Below, piece after piece: positions 1 through 13,300 of a stretch of 64,000 bases of DNA. How positions within the stretch are numbered: position 1 is the first letter of the stretch; every line of letters begins with the position of its first letter. A program made the translations under genes and the position numbers. Origin of the DNA: Chrysogorgia sp. JL179-B06 (taxonomy: Eukaryota > Cnidaria > Anthozoa > Scleralcyonacea > Chrysogorgiidae); assembly GCA_035772405.1 (NCBI GenBank), contig JAYKKM010000418.1, positions 2,156,501-2,220,500 on the forward strand, in the 5' to 3' direction. Below the pieces are notes generated by a model. It did not search any database and had not been told where the DNA came from. It was given only the letters and a program-made list of their open reading frames with translations.

Positions 1-1067
1 GGAAATTGCCCCCCCCCCCTGGAATTTCGCCACCCTAGGAAATTTGCCCCCCCCTTCGTTTAAAATCAAAACTTCTCAAGAACATTGTTTATTAAATTTT
101 ATATTTTACAAAAAAATACTTAAATATATTAGTTGACCAGTTCAGACAAGGGTTGAGAGGACTAGCTTAGTCTTTTTATAGCTATTGATTTGGACTTGTT
201 TAGAAATAAATGAATAAAAATAGAAATTATCAGATAAAGTGCCTCAAATTTCGACAATAGCAATCGTTAACAATGGCCTTCGCGGTGACCACTTTTTAAC
301 AATGAACGATGACTCACACATGAAAAACAACAATATGAACAAAAGGGTTTAGAATTTGAATAGGCCGGGCTTCCTATTGTGTGTGATGTTTTAACTTTAT
401 CTTATAATCGCTTTTGGATTCTCTGGGCTGTGCTTCTTATTCATGATGTAGCTACCCTCCCCTCTGTTTATATTATTACCAGAACTCATGCATGAAGGTG
501 AATAGCAATGTTGGATAGTTCTTAAAAGTGTTCAAAACTTAGCAGAGTCAGAGTTAAGAAAAAAGTGGAGAAAAACATTAAAATAAAAAACCATGAGAAG
601 GATAATGTATTTCAACGGACAATTTATCAACAAAACATTGAATAACGTCACCACCATTAATGAAGTGACGCTATATTTAACAACATACTAAAAACAAGAC
701 CCATGCACATTAGGAGAAAGATGTTTTCCAATCGCTGAGTCACAACTGACAATTGGCTTGCTTCGACATTGCCGTTTTGGCTGTGACAAGTGTCGAATGA
801 CAGAAGACACGTGTTGTTACTAATGAGGGCGAAATTCCTAAAGGGGGCGATATTCCTAGGAAATTTGTCCCCCGGGAGGGCGGATTTCCTAGGGATATCG
901 CGGACGAATTTCCTGGGACACCGGGTCTAAATACATAATATTTGTGCCTATTATATTTGGCAAACGTGAATACCCTTCGTAAAAACCTGCTTATGTTTTT
1001 GTCCGAGCGAACTACCGGATATGACGTTCGTTTACAGATTCTCATTTCATGCGAGTTGGCCGGAGTA
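1..1067. other. Upstream region of the liprin-beta gene
   Basis: No gene is visible apart from the first exon that follows. C-rich blocks with GGAAATT/CCTAGG motifs near 1-60 recur inverted near 825-925, so a small foldback repeat probably brackets this stretch. The transcription start, promoter and 5' UTR must lie here or further upstream, but I see no convincing TATA box or initiator. Confidence 0.4.
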
Positions 1068-1346
1068 ATGGCGGATAGTGGAAACGATGTTGCTCATACC
1101 TTAGCCGATGCTTTACAGAAAATAGAAAACATTCTTTCCGACGATCGTAACCAAAATCACTTTTTGTACGAGGATAACTTCCAGGGCGATAATGATCCTG
1201 GTTACCTGTCACAAAAAATCCATAATTGCGCTCATGAACTTAGAGCATCGATTGAGGCCGTTGACGCATCGTTGGAAAACCAAATAATCTTACCATCAGA
1301 CACAATCCAGGTTTTGTTAAAATGGCTGCAGTCATTGAGGAGAAAG
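1068..1346 (+). CDS. PPFIBP1/2: Liprin-beta exon 1 (start codon)
   Basis: Codes for residues 1-93, starting MADSGNDV and ending WLQSLRRK. The ATG at 1068 has G at -3 and G at +4. The frame stays open upstream, with another ATG at 993, but liprin-betas begin with a similar short Asp/Ser-rich stretch followed by an ALQKIE-type helix, so 1068 is preferred. Donor AAG|GTAAGA; phase 0. Confidence 0.88.
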
Positions 1347-4300
1347 GTAAGAGCGAAGATATAAGCTTGTTGTAAAAGAACCATCTACAAATTACCAAAA
1401 TATACATGAATCAATTATCTATTAATTTAAGCATTAATTTTTTATTTGCATTTGTTCTGGCATTTAGTCTGCATCTTCACGGAACTCGAATCTTGAGGAA
1501 AGTAAGCATTTAAACGACAACGAATGCTCATTGACTGAGTTATTAAGCTGTCGTGAGAAGGTTTCGCGTCTTGAAAAAGATTCTCTGCTACTTCAAGTTA
1601 GTGTGCTCACTGACCAAGTAGAAGTCCAAGGGGAGAAAATTAGGGATTTAGAATTCACAAAAGATGAACAGCATATTAAATTAACAGAATTAGAAGAAAA
1701 ATTAAATGAGGTAAGATATTGTGCATGTACACATTTTAGTTACTCTTCTTTCCTACCTCTTTGTTCTATTGATATCTCGGGAAATATCCACAACTGTTGC
1801 GAAATATATACCTTTTCTGAAAGTCCAATAAACCGGTTGTTACCAATGCTTTTGAATTTTCCGAACAAGACATATCATGATAATATAAATTAGCATAATT
1901 ATCATAAATCAGGTTGAAAAACTTCCATTTTTCTAGAAAAGGCCATCTTACGCCTGCGTAGCATCATGAAAATTCAAAATGCCACCGATTGCAGAGTTGT
2001 TTATGAAATCAAATCAAACTTGGCATGTGAGTGGATCTGTCTGGCGCTTGTCGAATTTCAATTTTTAATCTTGCGTTACCGTGTGCCATGTTTTTCGATT
2101 GACGACTTTGGGGTCTTCTATGACCCCTTTTGACTGGGCCGGACAGGAAAGAGTTAACGATGCAATGGCCGATATTTTTTCGCATCGATCAATTTTATAT
2201 TTTTGCCTGATTTTTTCATCATCGTTGTAAGTCGGCTAAAGAACACACATATAAAATTTTAAACCAATTTGGTGAATTATTTCCTACATTTCTAAACACA
2301 GTGATTTTTGACCTTTTTGACCCACATGCATAGAAAGTATTGTGTTTGTGGTATATAAATAGCTTGCGTATATATTTAAAAGTATGAGCTCCCGTGCGGG
2401 TGGACAGGGCTTGAATTACAGGATCGATTATCAGCCTGGAAATTCAGGCCAATTGCAGGAACAAGTGGGCTTAACCACGTGTTCAAAGACTTGCGCATTA
2501 TTAGGACATTGTTTAGTGTCGGAGTGAAGCAATCTTCATCTGCTAAATCTGTGCATTATCTGGTCACTTCCAAGAAATTCTAAGTGCCAATGGATGTGTA
2601 ATCAACAGAATTTAGCCAGAGTGGGTGCAGCTGAAACGTTACCTTAAAGGAACTGGCAGTCAAGGTTTAGTGAAAAGAAAGGTGGTGTGATCACTTCCTG
2701 GCAAATCATCTTTGACAAAGAAGGGAACACAAGTAGCAAGTTTGCAATGCCAATGTTTTACATCTTGTTCAGATACTCCTAGTAATACCTGTGACTAGTG
2801 CTTGTGTTGAACGATGCTGTTCTCTATTAAAACGCATCCTTGGAGATTGGCGGTTGTCCTTGAGCAATGGTGTCATCGAAAAACTCATGAGGATATTCAG
2901 ATGGGTGTGAACATGAACCTTGCAAATTTGACGCTCAACCAGAAGTAACACATTGGTTGAGAAGTAGAGCTACAATAGGTGCCATCGTCCAGCACACAAT
3001 CCATACAAACCTTGATGGTGTTGCAGTTGTTCCTTATGTTCCTCTTGATAATGTTCTGTACAGTGAGCCTAGTGAGGTGGGAGAAAAATGTCCTTGGGTA
3101 GCCTCGTGGAAACTCATTATCGGAGGACATTTTTGTCTTTGGATGCAAAAATTATAATTCAACCCCTGCGGATGGACCGGTGCCGGTGGGATCTTTGCAG
3201 AGACTCTGCTCAAGGTAACCCTCATACCGTAACCTCTTATTGAGGGGGTAGGGGGGGGGGGGGGGGGGGGCAGAGAAGGGGGTTCATTTTTTCTCACTGA
3301 CCATTTTTACTTTATTAAACTGTTATTACATTGATTATTTTCAATTCAACATTTAATAAACTGCTTTTCCTTTGACGCTTTTTCTTCGATTATTTTCAGT
3401 TTAACCTGTTATTACTGCTTAATTAAATCATGGATTGATTAATGAATTATATAGCTGATTTATTTTAATCAATTTATTAAATTGGAACTTACTCTAGCAT
3501 ATGCTAGAGTAAGTATGCCTATGCCATGTATGGGCTATATTTATAATACATATATGCAGGGGCGGATCCAGACGGTTGCAAAGGTTGCGCTTGCAACCGT
3601 CAGATTTTCAGAGCCGAATAATTAATAACAGTAATAACAGTAACAGTAATAACATTTTTTATCTTATTCAGACTGATATATTTTCGAATCTTACTCAATA
3701 AACAGATAACACACAAAAAAGTTCTATCCTCTATCAATCAAAGGTAAATTCGGCACGAAAAGCTAGTTGTTTAAGCGCAATTATTGCGATTTTCAAGGCG
3801 GGTATGCATTGGAAGCCTCTCAGCGACAGCGAGCTGGATTTCGGCAACCTATGAGTATATTACAGTATATACTGTGATTAGTGTTATTGTGATTGTGAGT
3901 AAGTAAATATATATCAAAACCAACCAATTGTGTGATTGCTGATAAACGGTGGCAAAGTTTCCGACACCTGGCACCTCCGACGGGATAATTGAGAAAAGAG
4001 AAGCTTGAAACATAGCAAAGAAACGCGACCTTCGACTGGTTATGGAGTCTCCCGAATCAGCACTAAAAGTGAAGTTAGTACAGCTAAAAATAACTGTTGA
4101 TAGGACCGAGAAGATACTGAAAGCTGAAAGGTCCGAAGCAATCGACCGCCAGATAGCGCTCAAGACCACAGCGAACGAAATTGAGCACATGAAAAGAGAA
4201 GTGGAAGCGCAGAAGATTGCAGCGGAAGGTGATTTAGATGAGATCATAAAATGGGTGAGTGGTATTGAAACTGAACTAGGAAGCGCCGACAACGAGGCCC

Positions 4301-7300
4301 GCCGTTTACAAGAATGGCAAGAAAGCGTAAAGAGACAGGATTTACATCGACAACGTGGTGAAGAACTTTTACACGTACGAGAACTGCACGAGACGCGCAT
4401 GAAATTCAAATTGGAGTTAAAGGAACCAGCACGAAATCGACAACTAATGAAGCAGTTTCAGAAAAACTACCCAAACTGGAGATAACAAAGTTCAATGGTT
4501 CGTATCAAGAGTGGATCAGATTTTGGGGTCAGTTCACTGAGACTATCGACAAGGCAGGAGTTCCTAGTGTGACCAAATTTGCTTATTTACGCGAACTACT
4601 GTACTCGAAGCCAACGTGAGAAAAACGGTAGAAGCCCTACCATTTACCAGCGAAGGGTACACACGAGCTAAGTCGGTGCTCGAAGATAAATATGGAAAGG
4701 AATCTGAAATTATTAAAGCCTACACGAAGGAAATTCTCGAACTACCGAACATTTCTAACGCCAATGTCAAGAGGATTCATGAGCTTCATGACAAGTTCAT
4801 GTACGCTGTCCAGTCGCTAGAGACCATGCATGGAGAGTCTTCAACAAATAAATGGTAACGTGGCGTTGACATTGTCTGGAATTCGGGGTGATCTGGTGAG
4901 GACAGATACTGACTGGGAAAGTTGGGATTTCGCTAAATTGGTGGAAGCATTACATCTTTGGACGCGAAGAAATCCGATCGAAAGTCAATCGAGTGAACGT
5001 GAATCCAAACCTCGCGACCGCCAAGACGAGAAACCACGTGGTTGTGTTTATTGTGAAGATCAAACTCACAAATCTGGCGAGTGCTCAAAAGTGACAGCAA
5101 CTTCCGAGCGAAAACAGATACTGGCCAAACGTCGGCTGTGCTTCAACTGCACTGGTGAAAACCATAGAGCAGCAGAGTGCCCGAGCAAAAGAAAATGCCA
5201 AAATTGCGACCGACGTCACCACACGTCTATTTTTGATCAGACCGAGAAAGCCGAGCGTCATCAGGAGCCTTGGGAACGACAACAAAGCCGGTAGCGCACG
5301 CCTTTATTCTGCCAACGAGAGTGGAGAAGGTGTGTTTCCAGTCGTGAGTGTTTTGGTCAACAGTGTCCTGTGCAGGGCCTTAATTGATTCTGGAGCAGGA
5401 AGTTCGTACGCGTCGGCCAAGTTGATTCGTGTACTCGACATCAAGCCTGTAGAAACACAAACAAACAAAGCAAATTGACATGCTCATGTGTTCAAAGCAA
5501 GTTCGTTTGGAATCGTATGAAGTGAAGATAGAGTCGACAAACAACGAGTTCGTTATGAAAGCTAATCTGACCAAGGTTGACAAACCTGAACTGTTATCAC
5601 TGGATATTCCGCGGTACGAAGAGCTTATCGCTAAGTACAAGCACCTTAAGGGAGTTACAATTGTCGATCGTGAGAAGAAACCCCAAATTCCTGTTCACGT
5701 GGTGCTTGGTAGTGGAGACTACGCAAGAATCAAGACTGAAACTCGACCATGCATTGGAAAGGACTGCGAACCTATCGGAGAACTAACAAAACTCGGGTGG
5801 TTCCTGATGTCCCCCAGGACAAGAATTCGATAGGAAAACGATGTTACTTACTCAAGTTAGCCAAGCAGATTACGAGCAACTTTGTCGTCTAGATGTACTA
5901 GGACTAGAAGACACGCCGGAACACGACCAGGGAGTGGTTCATGATGAATTTAAAGAGCAGCTAACAAGAGATCCAGAGGGATGGTACGAGACGGGTTTAC
6001 CGTGGAAATGGAACACTCCATATCTGCCTACGAATAAGCGAGGTAGCGAACGTCGCCTTAACAGCCTCACAAGCATGTTACAACGTGACGGTCTCACCGC
6101 AGAGTATGATGCCATCATCATCAGGGAACAACAAGAAAGTGGAGTGGTAGAACCAGCCAACAATCTACCGGAAGGAGTCGAATTTTACATACCCCATAAA
6201 GCAGTGATACGGGAAACAGCTGAGACCACGAAAATGCGAATCGTATACGACGCGTCAGCCAGAGAAACTTCTGATGCTCCATTGCTGAACGACTGCCTGT
6301 ATCCAGGTCCACCGCTCCAAAATAAACTGTGGGATGTACTCGTCCATCAACGTGCTTATCCAGCAGTGGTAACCGGTGATGTTCAGAAGGCATTTTTACA
6401 AGCAGGATTCGGAAGAGCGAGCGCGACGCCCTACGTTTCCATTGGCGGTGTGGGGAACACTCGATGTTAGAGACGCTGAGATTCACAAGAGCGCTCTTCT
6501 GATTGGCTCCTTCGCCTTTCCTCCTCGCTGGAGTGATTGAGCGCCATCTGGAGTCTTGGAAAGAGAAATATCCTGAGACCGTGACCGCATTACGCAAAAG
6601 TCTTTACGTGGATGATTTGCTCACCGGTGGGCAAACCATCACACTAGCGAAGCAACGCAAGGAGAGAGCCATTGAGATCTTCGAAGATGCAACATTCAAG
6701 CTCCACAAGTGGAACTCTAACGTCAGCGAGCTAGAGGAGAACAGTGAACTACCAGAAGAACATGATGGTGAACAATCGTACGCAAAACAGCAGCTTGGAG
6801 GAGAATCCAGTGAAACCAAGATGCTCGGATTTAAGTCGAATAAGACAAGTGACACACTGGCCGTCACATTTCCTCCCGCGAACAACAGTGGTCCAATCAC
6901 CAAACGTGGGATCCTTAGCAAACTCGCCAAGGTATACGACCCCCTGGGCTTAGTTTCTCCACTCACCTTGGAAGGAAAAGTGATTTACCGAGACGTGTGC
7001 AAGAGCAAAGTTCCGTGGGATACAGAGATTCAAGGACCTGTAAGACGTCGCTGGACGGCATGGGAGAACACGTTACCTAAAGAAGAGACGGTACCTCGTC
7101 CCATCGTGGAACACAAAGAGCCTGTGCTGAGCTTAGAACTCCACACATTTGGCGATGCGTCTACACAAGGAGTTGGAGCCGCAGTTTATTCGGTGGTCCG
7201 ACAAAATGGAGGGAATACACAGCGACTTGTTGCGGCTAAAGCACGATTGGCTAAAGAAGGGTTGACAATTCCCCGGCTCGAGTTGGTGTCCGCCCATATG

Positions 7301-10300
7301 GCAACCAACTTGGTGATGAATGTACGAAACGTCCTGCAGGAGCTTCCTGAACCAAAGATCTATGGGTGGCTAGAAAGTAGCGTGGCACTTCACTGGATAA
7401 GCGGGAATGGACAGCATAATCAATTCGTGGTGAATTAAACAGCTTCAAGAGATAGAGTGGAGGCACGTTCCTTCGAAAGACAACCCAGCCGAGCTGGCCA
7501 GCCGTGGAGCATCCTTGACCGAGACAACAACTTGGTGGAATGGTCCGGAATGGCTCGCAGATCCTGAGAAATGGCCAGATAACCTTGTGACCAGACCATC
7601 CACAGCATCGGAAGCCGAAGCCAAGGTTGTTCGAGAGATTAATCGTTCGAGAGGTCCTGGGCGCCGCACATGCAGAGAACGTACCTGATGACTACGAGAA
7701 ATTACAATGTATTAGAGAAGCACGACCTTCATCGCACACTACGAACATGCTCTTGGATCGCAAGATTCGTGCACAACTGCAAGCGAGACGAAGTGAAACG
7801 AAGTGGTCCACTGACTACAGAAGAGATCAACAACTCCCGTTTATGGTGGATCAAGCGAGTACAACGTAGCTGCGACATCACGAAAGATCGACAACTCAAC
7901 TTTCAAGAGAATGCTCAAGAAATACTTGAGTGTCGTGGTCGGATGCAGGGGGAGTATCCAATCTATCTGCCAGACACTAACGCCTTCACCGAGAAGTTGG
8001 TACAAGAAGCGCACTGGAGGACACTCCATGGGGGAGTCGGGCTGACCATGGCACATGTACGCCAAAAGTACTGGGTGCCAAGGCTAAGGCGATTGGCCAA
8101 GCGAGAGATCAAGTCCTGTTATGGTTGTCGTAAATTCCAGGCAACCGCCGCAACCAGACCGCCGCCTGGAAACCTCCCTCGAGATCGAACAGAGGGAAAC
8201 CCCACGCCTTCCAGGTAGTCGGGGTTGACTACGCCGGACCGTTGATGTACCGCAAGAAAAATGGAAAACAAAGCAAAGCTTACATAGTGTTATATGCTTG
8301 CAGTCTGACGAGAGCCCTTCATCAGGAGCTGACGGCTACCATCGAAACAAAAGAGTTCCTTCAGACACTCAACGGTTCATAGCACGCAGGGAAAGACCAA
8401 GCAAGATCTATTCTGACAACGGGCGTACATTTGTTGGAGCAGCGCGATGGGTTCGCACGGCAATGGCAGACGAGAAACTACAACACTTTTTGGCAACCAA
8501 CGAAGTAAAGTGGCAATTCAACCTGAGCCGCGCCCCTTGGTGGGGCGGTAAGTTCGAACGCATGGTGGGGTTGGTGAAAGCGTCATTATACAAGGCCATC
8601 GGTAAAGCATGTTTGACGTGGGAAGAATTATCGGAAGTCGTACTAGATGTTGAAGTTACCCTCAAGAACAGGCCGTTGTGCTACATCGAAGATGATCCAG
8701 AATCTCCAATCCTGACACCATACTCGTTGATGTTTATGTCTTCTAACAATCTTCCAGAATTGGCAGCACATTCAAAGGCAGCACATTCAAAGTTCTTGAA
8801 ACGGTGCAAAGATGTGGTCTGGCGATGGACAAAAGAATACGTGTGAGGGCTAAGAGAGAGAGACATCCAGCACAAGGGAAAACCGCTCAACCTGGAAGTC
8901 GGTAACGTAGTAATGATCAAGTCTGATGAAAGAAATACTACCTGTAGAGGAGAATGGCCCCTAGGCACTATCGCAGAGATGTAAATAAATAAATAAATAA
9001 ATTTTATTAATTTCTATAGCGCACGCTACATAACGCAATGATCGGGTGCGCTTTACAATATTTAGTAACAAACATAATTAAGTTAAAACTAAACTAACAA
9101 CAATATAAATGAAATAACAGCTAAAAGTATGCTAATTTAAAAAAGTAAGTTTTTAACTGTTTCTTAAAAGAGTTAATTGATTCAGCGTTCCTGATATGTC
9201 CTGGAAGAGCGTTCCATAAATACGGAGCAGCAATGCTAAAAGAACGGTTACCTAGTGATTTATAAGATTTAATATGTGGTACCTGTAAAAGATGCTGATT
9301 AATAGATCTAAGGTTATAACTACATTCCGATTTCATAGTAACAAGATTGCTGATATACAATGGCGCCAAGCCATTAATAGCTTTACTGTATATGTAAGAA
9401 GTAAAACTTTAAAATTAATCCTAAGGTTGACCGGAAGCCAGTGAAGCTTAATTAGTAAAGGAGTAATATGGCAGAACCTAGTTTCATTAAAAACTAGCCT
9501 AGCTGCCGCGTTCTGGACTCTTTGAAGTTTGGAGATCTGACAGGTAGGTAGACCATATAATAAACTATTACAATAGTCAATGCGGCTAGTCACAAATGCA
9601 TGGATCAAGGTTTCAGCCGATTCTTGAGATAGATATTTCCTGATTCGCCTTAAATTATGCAAAGCGAAGAAGGCCGAACTACACATATTAGTAACATGTG
9701 CAGACATAGCGAACTTCTCATCAAACCAAGCGCCTAAGTTCCTTACAGATCTTGATTTTTCAATATCATGATCACCAATCCGAATATTGTTCACATTAAC
9801 TTTTGCTAACTGCTGATGAGTTCCGATTATCATGAACTCAGTCTTGTCGGTGTTAAGCATTAAACAGTTACGCTGCATCCATTGCTTGATATCAGCAATA
9901 CAGTTCTCCATATAGATCAATGCCGTATCCTGATTTGCTGAGCTACAGGGGCTGAACGAAAAATATAGCTGAGTGTCATCGGCGTAACAGTGGATGTTAG
10001 GAAAATGGCGGTCAACAACTTCGAATAAACCACTTGCATATATGTTGAATAACAGAGGCCCAAGACAGGATCCCTGTGGTACGCCGCAATCAAGTTGGAA
10101 TATCCTAGACCTCTTCCCATCAACGACAACCCGCTGCGTCCTACCGGAAAGGTACGAAGAAAACCATGACAGGACCGTACCACCAACTCCCAACTTCGAT
10201 TTCAAACGACCCAATAAGATTTTATGATTCACGGTATCAAACGCCGCACTAAGATCCAACAACACAAGCAAGCTGACGTGCTGCTTGTTCATGTTCAGCA

Positions 10301-13300
10301 ATATATCGTTGTGGACCTTTAAAAGAGCAGTCTCTGTACTATGGTACTTCCTGTAAGCTGATTGGAGGACTGGATAAAAACCATGTTGAGACATGTAGGA
10401 TTGGGTCTGAATAGCAGCGGAAGTTTCTGTCAATTTAGAGATGTAAGCAAGATTATTGACAGGGCGAAGGTTTTTAAACAATAAATCAATTCCTTCCTTT
10501 TTAGTAGAGGAGAAACAATTGCTTCTTTCCACTCTTTAGCAAAATTGCCAGACTGGAGTGATAAGTTAACCATGGACATGATAACAGGTAGGAGTTCATC
10601 CAGACATTGCACGACTAGTGAGGTTGGCATAGGGTCTAAGCTGGAAGACTTCTTCGTAGCGCGGGTCATTAGATCTCTCACTTCTCCAATAGAAAGGACT
10701 TTAAACTCAGTAAAGGAGATATCACGACAACTGGATGAAGACTCAACAATAGGAGGAGAAGTATCAACCATATCCTTCAATCTCGTATGGATATTAGTTA
10801 CTTTCTGAACAAAGAAATCACCAAGATCATTCGCCAACTTCTCAACATCACAACCGACCGGTAACGGAAGGGGCTTTGGTGTGGACAGGAGAGATTTTGC
10901 AGCTCTAAATAAGTTGCCTTGATTAGAGCTGTTATCACTAATGAAGTCTCTGTAATAATTACAGCGCGCGCTATTCATCAGCAAGGTGGCATAGTTTTTC
11001 TTCTGTTTGAAGACAGCTAGATCATTAGCATTCTTAGTAACCCGCCATTTATGTTCAGCTCTGCGTCTCGCTTTAATTGCAAGTTTAATGTCATCGTTAA
11101 TCCAAGGAACCCGCGGCCTATTTACGACAGTTCTGGTAAACAAAGGAGCATGACGATCAATGATCTTGGTTAAAGTCGAGTTGTAACAACCAACGAGGCC
11201 ATCCAAGTCAACAAAATCATCCTTGCAAAGAGAAGACTCAGAAAGATCAAATTTGAGCACGTCTATATCAACTGACTTTAGTTTCCTATAAGAATGAGAC
11301 TTGACGTGCGGGCGAGGTCTCGCCGAATTCAGGAAACAAGTAACAATCGCATGATCAGAAAAGAAATAACCCACCGTTGGCTGCTGTAATAGGACGGTGT
11401 CCGACTGACGCGTAATGACCAAATCAAGAGTATGATCAAGCTCATGGGTCGCACCCTGCACATGTTGCTGCAAGTTCATGGACTCAAGAGTGTCAAGGAA
11501 GTCAACGGCGACAAGATCGTCAAGGTCATCAACATGCAGGTTAAAATCACCAACAATCAGCAAAGGCTCCACTGATAGGATAATACTTTCCAAATAAACC
11601 GTAAATTCATTCACAAACGCTCTCTCTGTGACAGTAGGGTGGTCTGTAGACGATCACTAATCTTGTAATAAATGTCGTAGTCTTGACAATAAACTCAGCA
11701 AACTCAAAAGACTTTTCTTCTTTACCTTTAATCTTTTTGATGGTGATGTTTTCTCTATACAAGAGACCAATTCCACCACCTATGCGTCCGATACGTGGTT
11801 AATCCAATAGTTTAAACCCAGAAGGAGTAATCTCGCGTCTTGCTGCAGCATCGTCGACTGACAGCCAAGTCTCAGTCAATGCTAATAAATCAGCCTTAGA
11901 ATCAATAACAAATTCAATAAAATGAAGGACGCGACGGTGTAATAAGAGCTGCCAAACTGCGAGCGGGAAAGAGCTTCATCGAAAGACCAGTACAACATCT
12001 CTGCCCTTTGGAGCTGACTTGCGACGTCGAAGAACAACAAACCCTTGACGTAGAAGCACCTGAGTTTCGACCAAAGAGAGGCGCGGCAGCTGCAGCGGCA
12101 CTACGTATCGAGCAGATAGCTAATGACGAAAATTGAAGACACAAAGTACACTTGAACGTTTAAACATTTTAAGATACATTATTTTATATAACTTCAGTTC
12201 TGTTCTCGATGGAACATACAGGTACCTGTATACCTCAAAGGCGAGCTATATGGGGGGAGTGTGTCGGAGACTGGTGTTGAATATATAATCGAACATTAGA
12301 GAGTGAGTAGAGACTTGTGATCGAAGGCACATCATGAGCATCGTATGCTGTGATTAGTGTTATTGTGATTGTGAGTGAGTGAGTAAATATATATCAAAAC
12401 CAACCAATATATGTGATTGCTGATAAACGGTGGCAAAGTTTCCGACACAGGTATTTTGGTATATGCATATACTGATTGTGATATATCACATTAGGTTTTT
12501 GCATGATATCGAGTTATCAGGCTTCGGCAGATATCATGCTTCACCTCATCCCAAAATAGTACCTGTATATGTATATGTATACACTACAGACTATTTACTC
12601 ATGTACTAACTCACTGCATACAGTGAGTTAGTAGATGAGTAGACAGTCTGTATACATATACAGTAATACACAGATCATGTATGTACTGCTCAGAAATAAC
12701 CTAACAGTGTGGTTGAGGTATTGTTTAATAAACGAGCAGCAGTGTTTTATCAGATTTAAAACACGAGGGCGTAGCCCGAGTGTTTTAGATCTGATAAAAC
12801 ACGTGCTGCGAGTTTATTAAACGGCTTCAAACACGACCCATTTGATAAGTTCATTGGCGTAGTAATTTTGAAAATCGATGTTGTCTAAGCCGAGAAAATC
12901 AAAGATAAAGTTTATGTAAATCAGGACGAATCTTTATCACATTTAAAACAACGATACGGTCGTGATTTTCTTTTGTCTTTTCCTCATGAATTATTAATGA
13001 GTGTTTGAAGTTCAGTTAAACAATGATAGAACTGGTGCTAAACTTTAGCAAAGCACAATAGAATTATATAGTAACACAGAAAATAGTCCATATTTATATT
13101 CAGTGTGTTTTAGAAACAGTTTAACTAACACTGAACAGAGTAATATCATTATTAAGGTGAGGTTTAGTAATATCATTATAAGTAATATAATAATAATAAT
13201 AATATCATAACTATATATCTAGATATCATATCTTAGTAATATCATTATTAAGGTTCAGGTTTGACCTCGGTTTTTGTTAGGTTATTTCTAAGCAGTACTG

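Larger units (their letters stand above)
8983..11921 (-). mobile_element. CR1-like LINE, 5'-truncated, inserted into BEL/Pao integrase
   Basis: On the minus strand: endonuclease remnant (LLALTETWLS near 11880, VGDFNLHVDD near 11540), a linker, RT from about 10550 to 9370 with AFDTVNHKIL, CGVPQGSCLGPLLF and YADDTQLY, a C-terminal region, and a 3' tail ending in (TAAA)n at 8984-9003. Frames change near 10500, 9350 and in the endonuclease, and there is a stop near 11800, so it is inactive. BEL/Pao coding resumes at once on both sides, showing a later insertion. The 3' tail is shared with the SINE at 53829-54192. Confidence 0.85.
3866..12447 (+). mobile_element. Decayed BEL/Pao LTR retrotransposon
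   Basis: Order: partial LTR, coiled-coil gag-like region (4042-4485), three zinc-knuckle-like motifs, aspartic protease with DSGAGSS, reverse transcriptase with YVDD, RNase H, integrase, polypurine tract TATGGGGGGAGTG and 3' LTR. The gag-protease-RT-RNaseH-integrase order and the double knuckle are typical of Pao/BEL. At least seven frame changes and several stops break the polyprotein, the middle of the RT has a gap, and a CR1-like LINE splits the integrase C-terminus. The copy cannot be active. Confidence 0.85.

Noticed and set aside
4042..4485. Extra liprin coiled-coil exon in intron 2
   Set aside because: The Lys/Glu-rich frame lies directly after the LTR and primer site and precedes zinc knuckles, so it belongs to the BEL/Pao gag.
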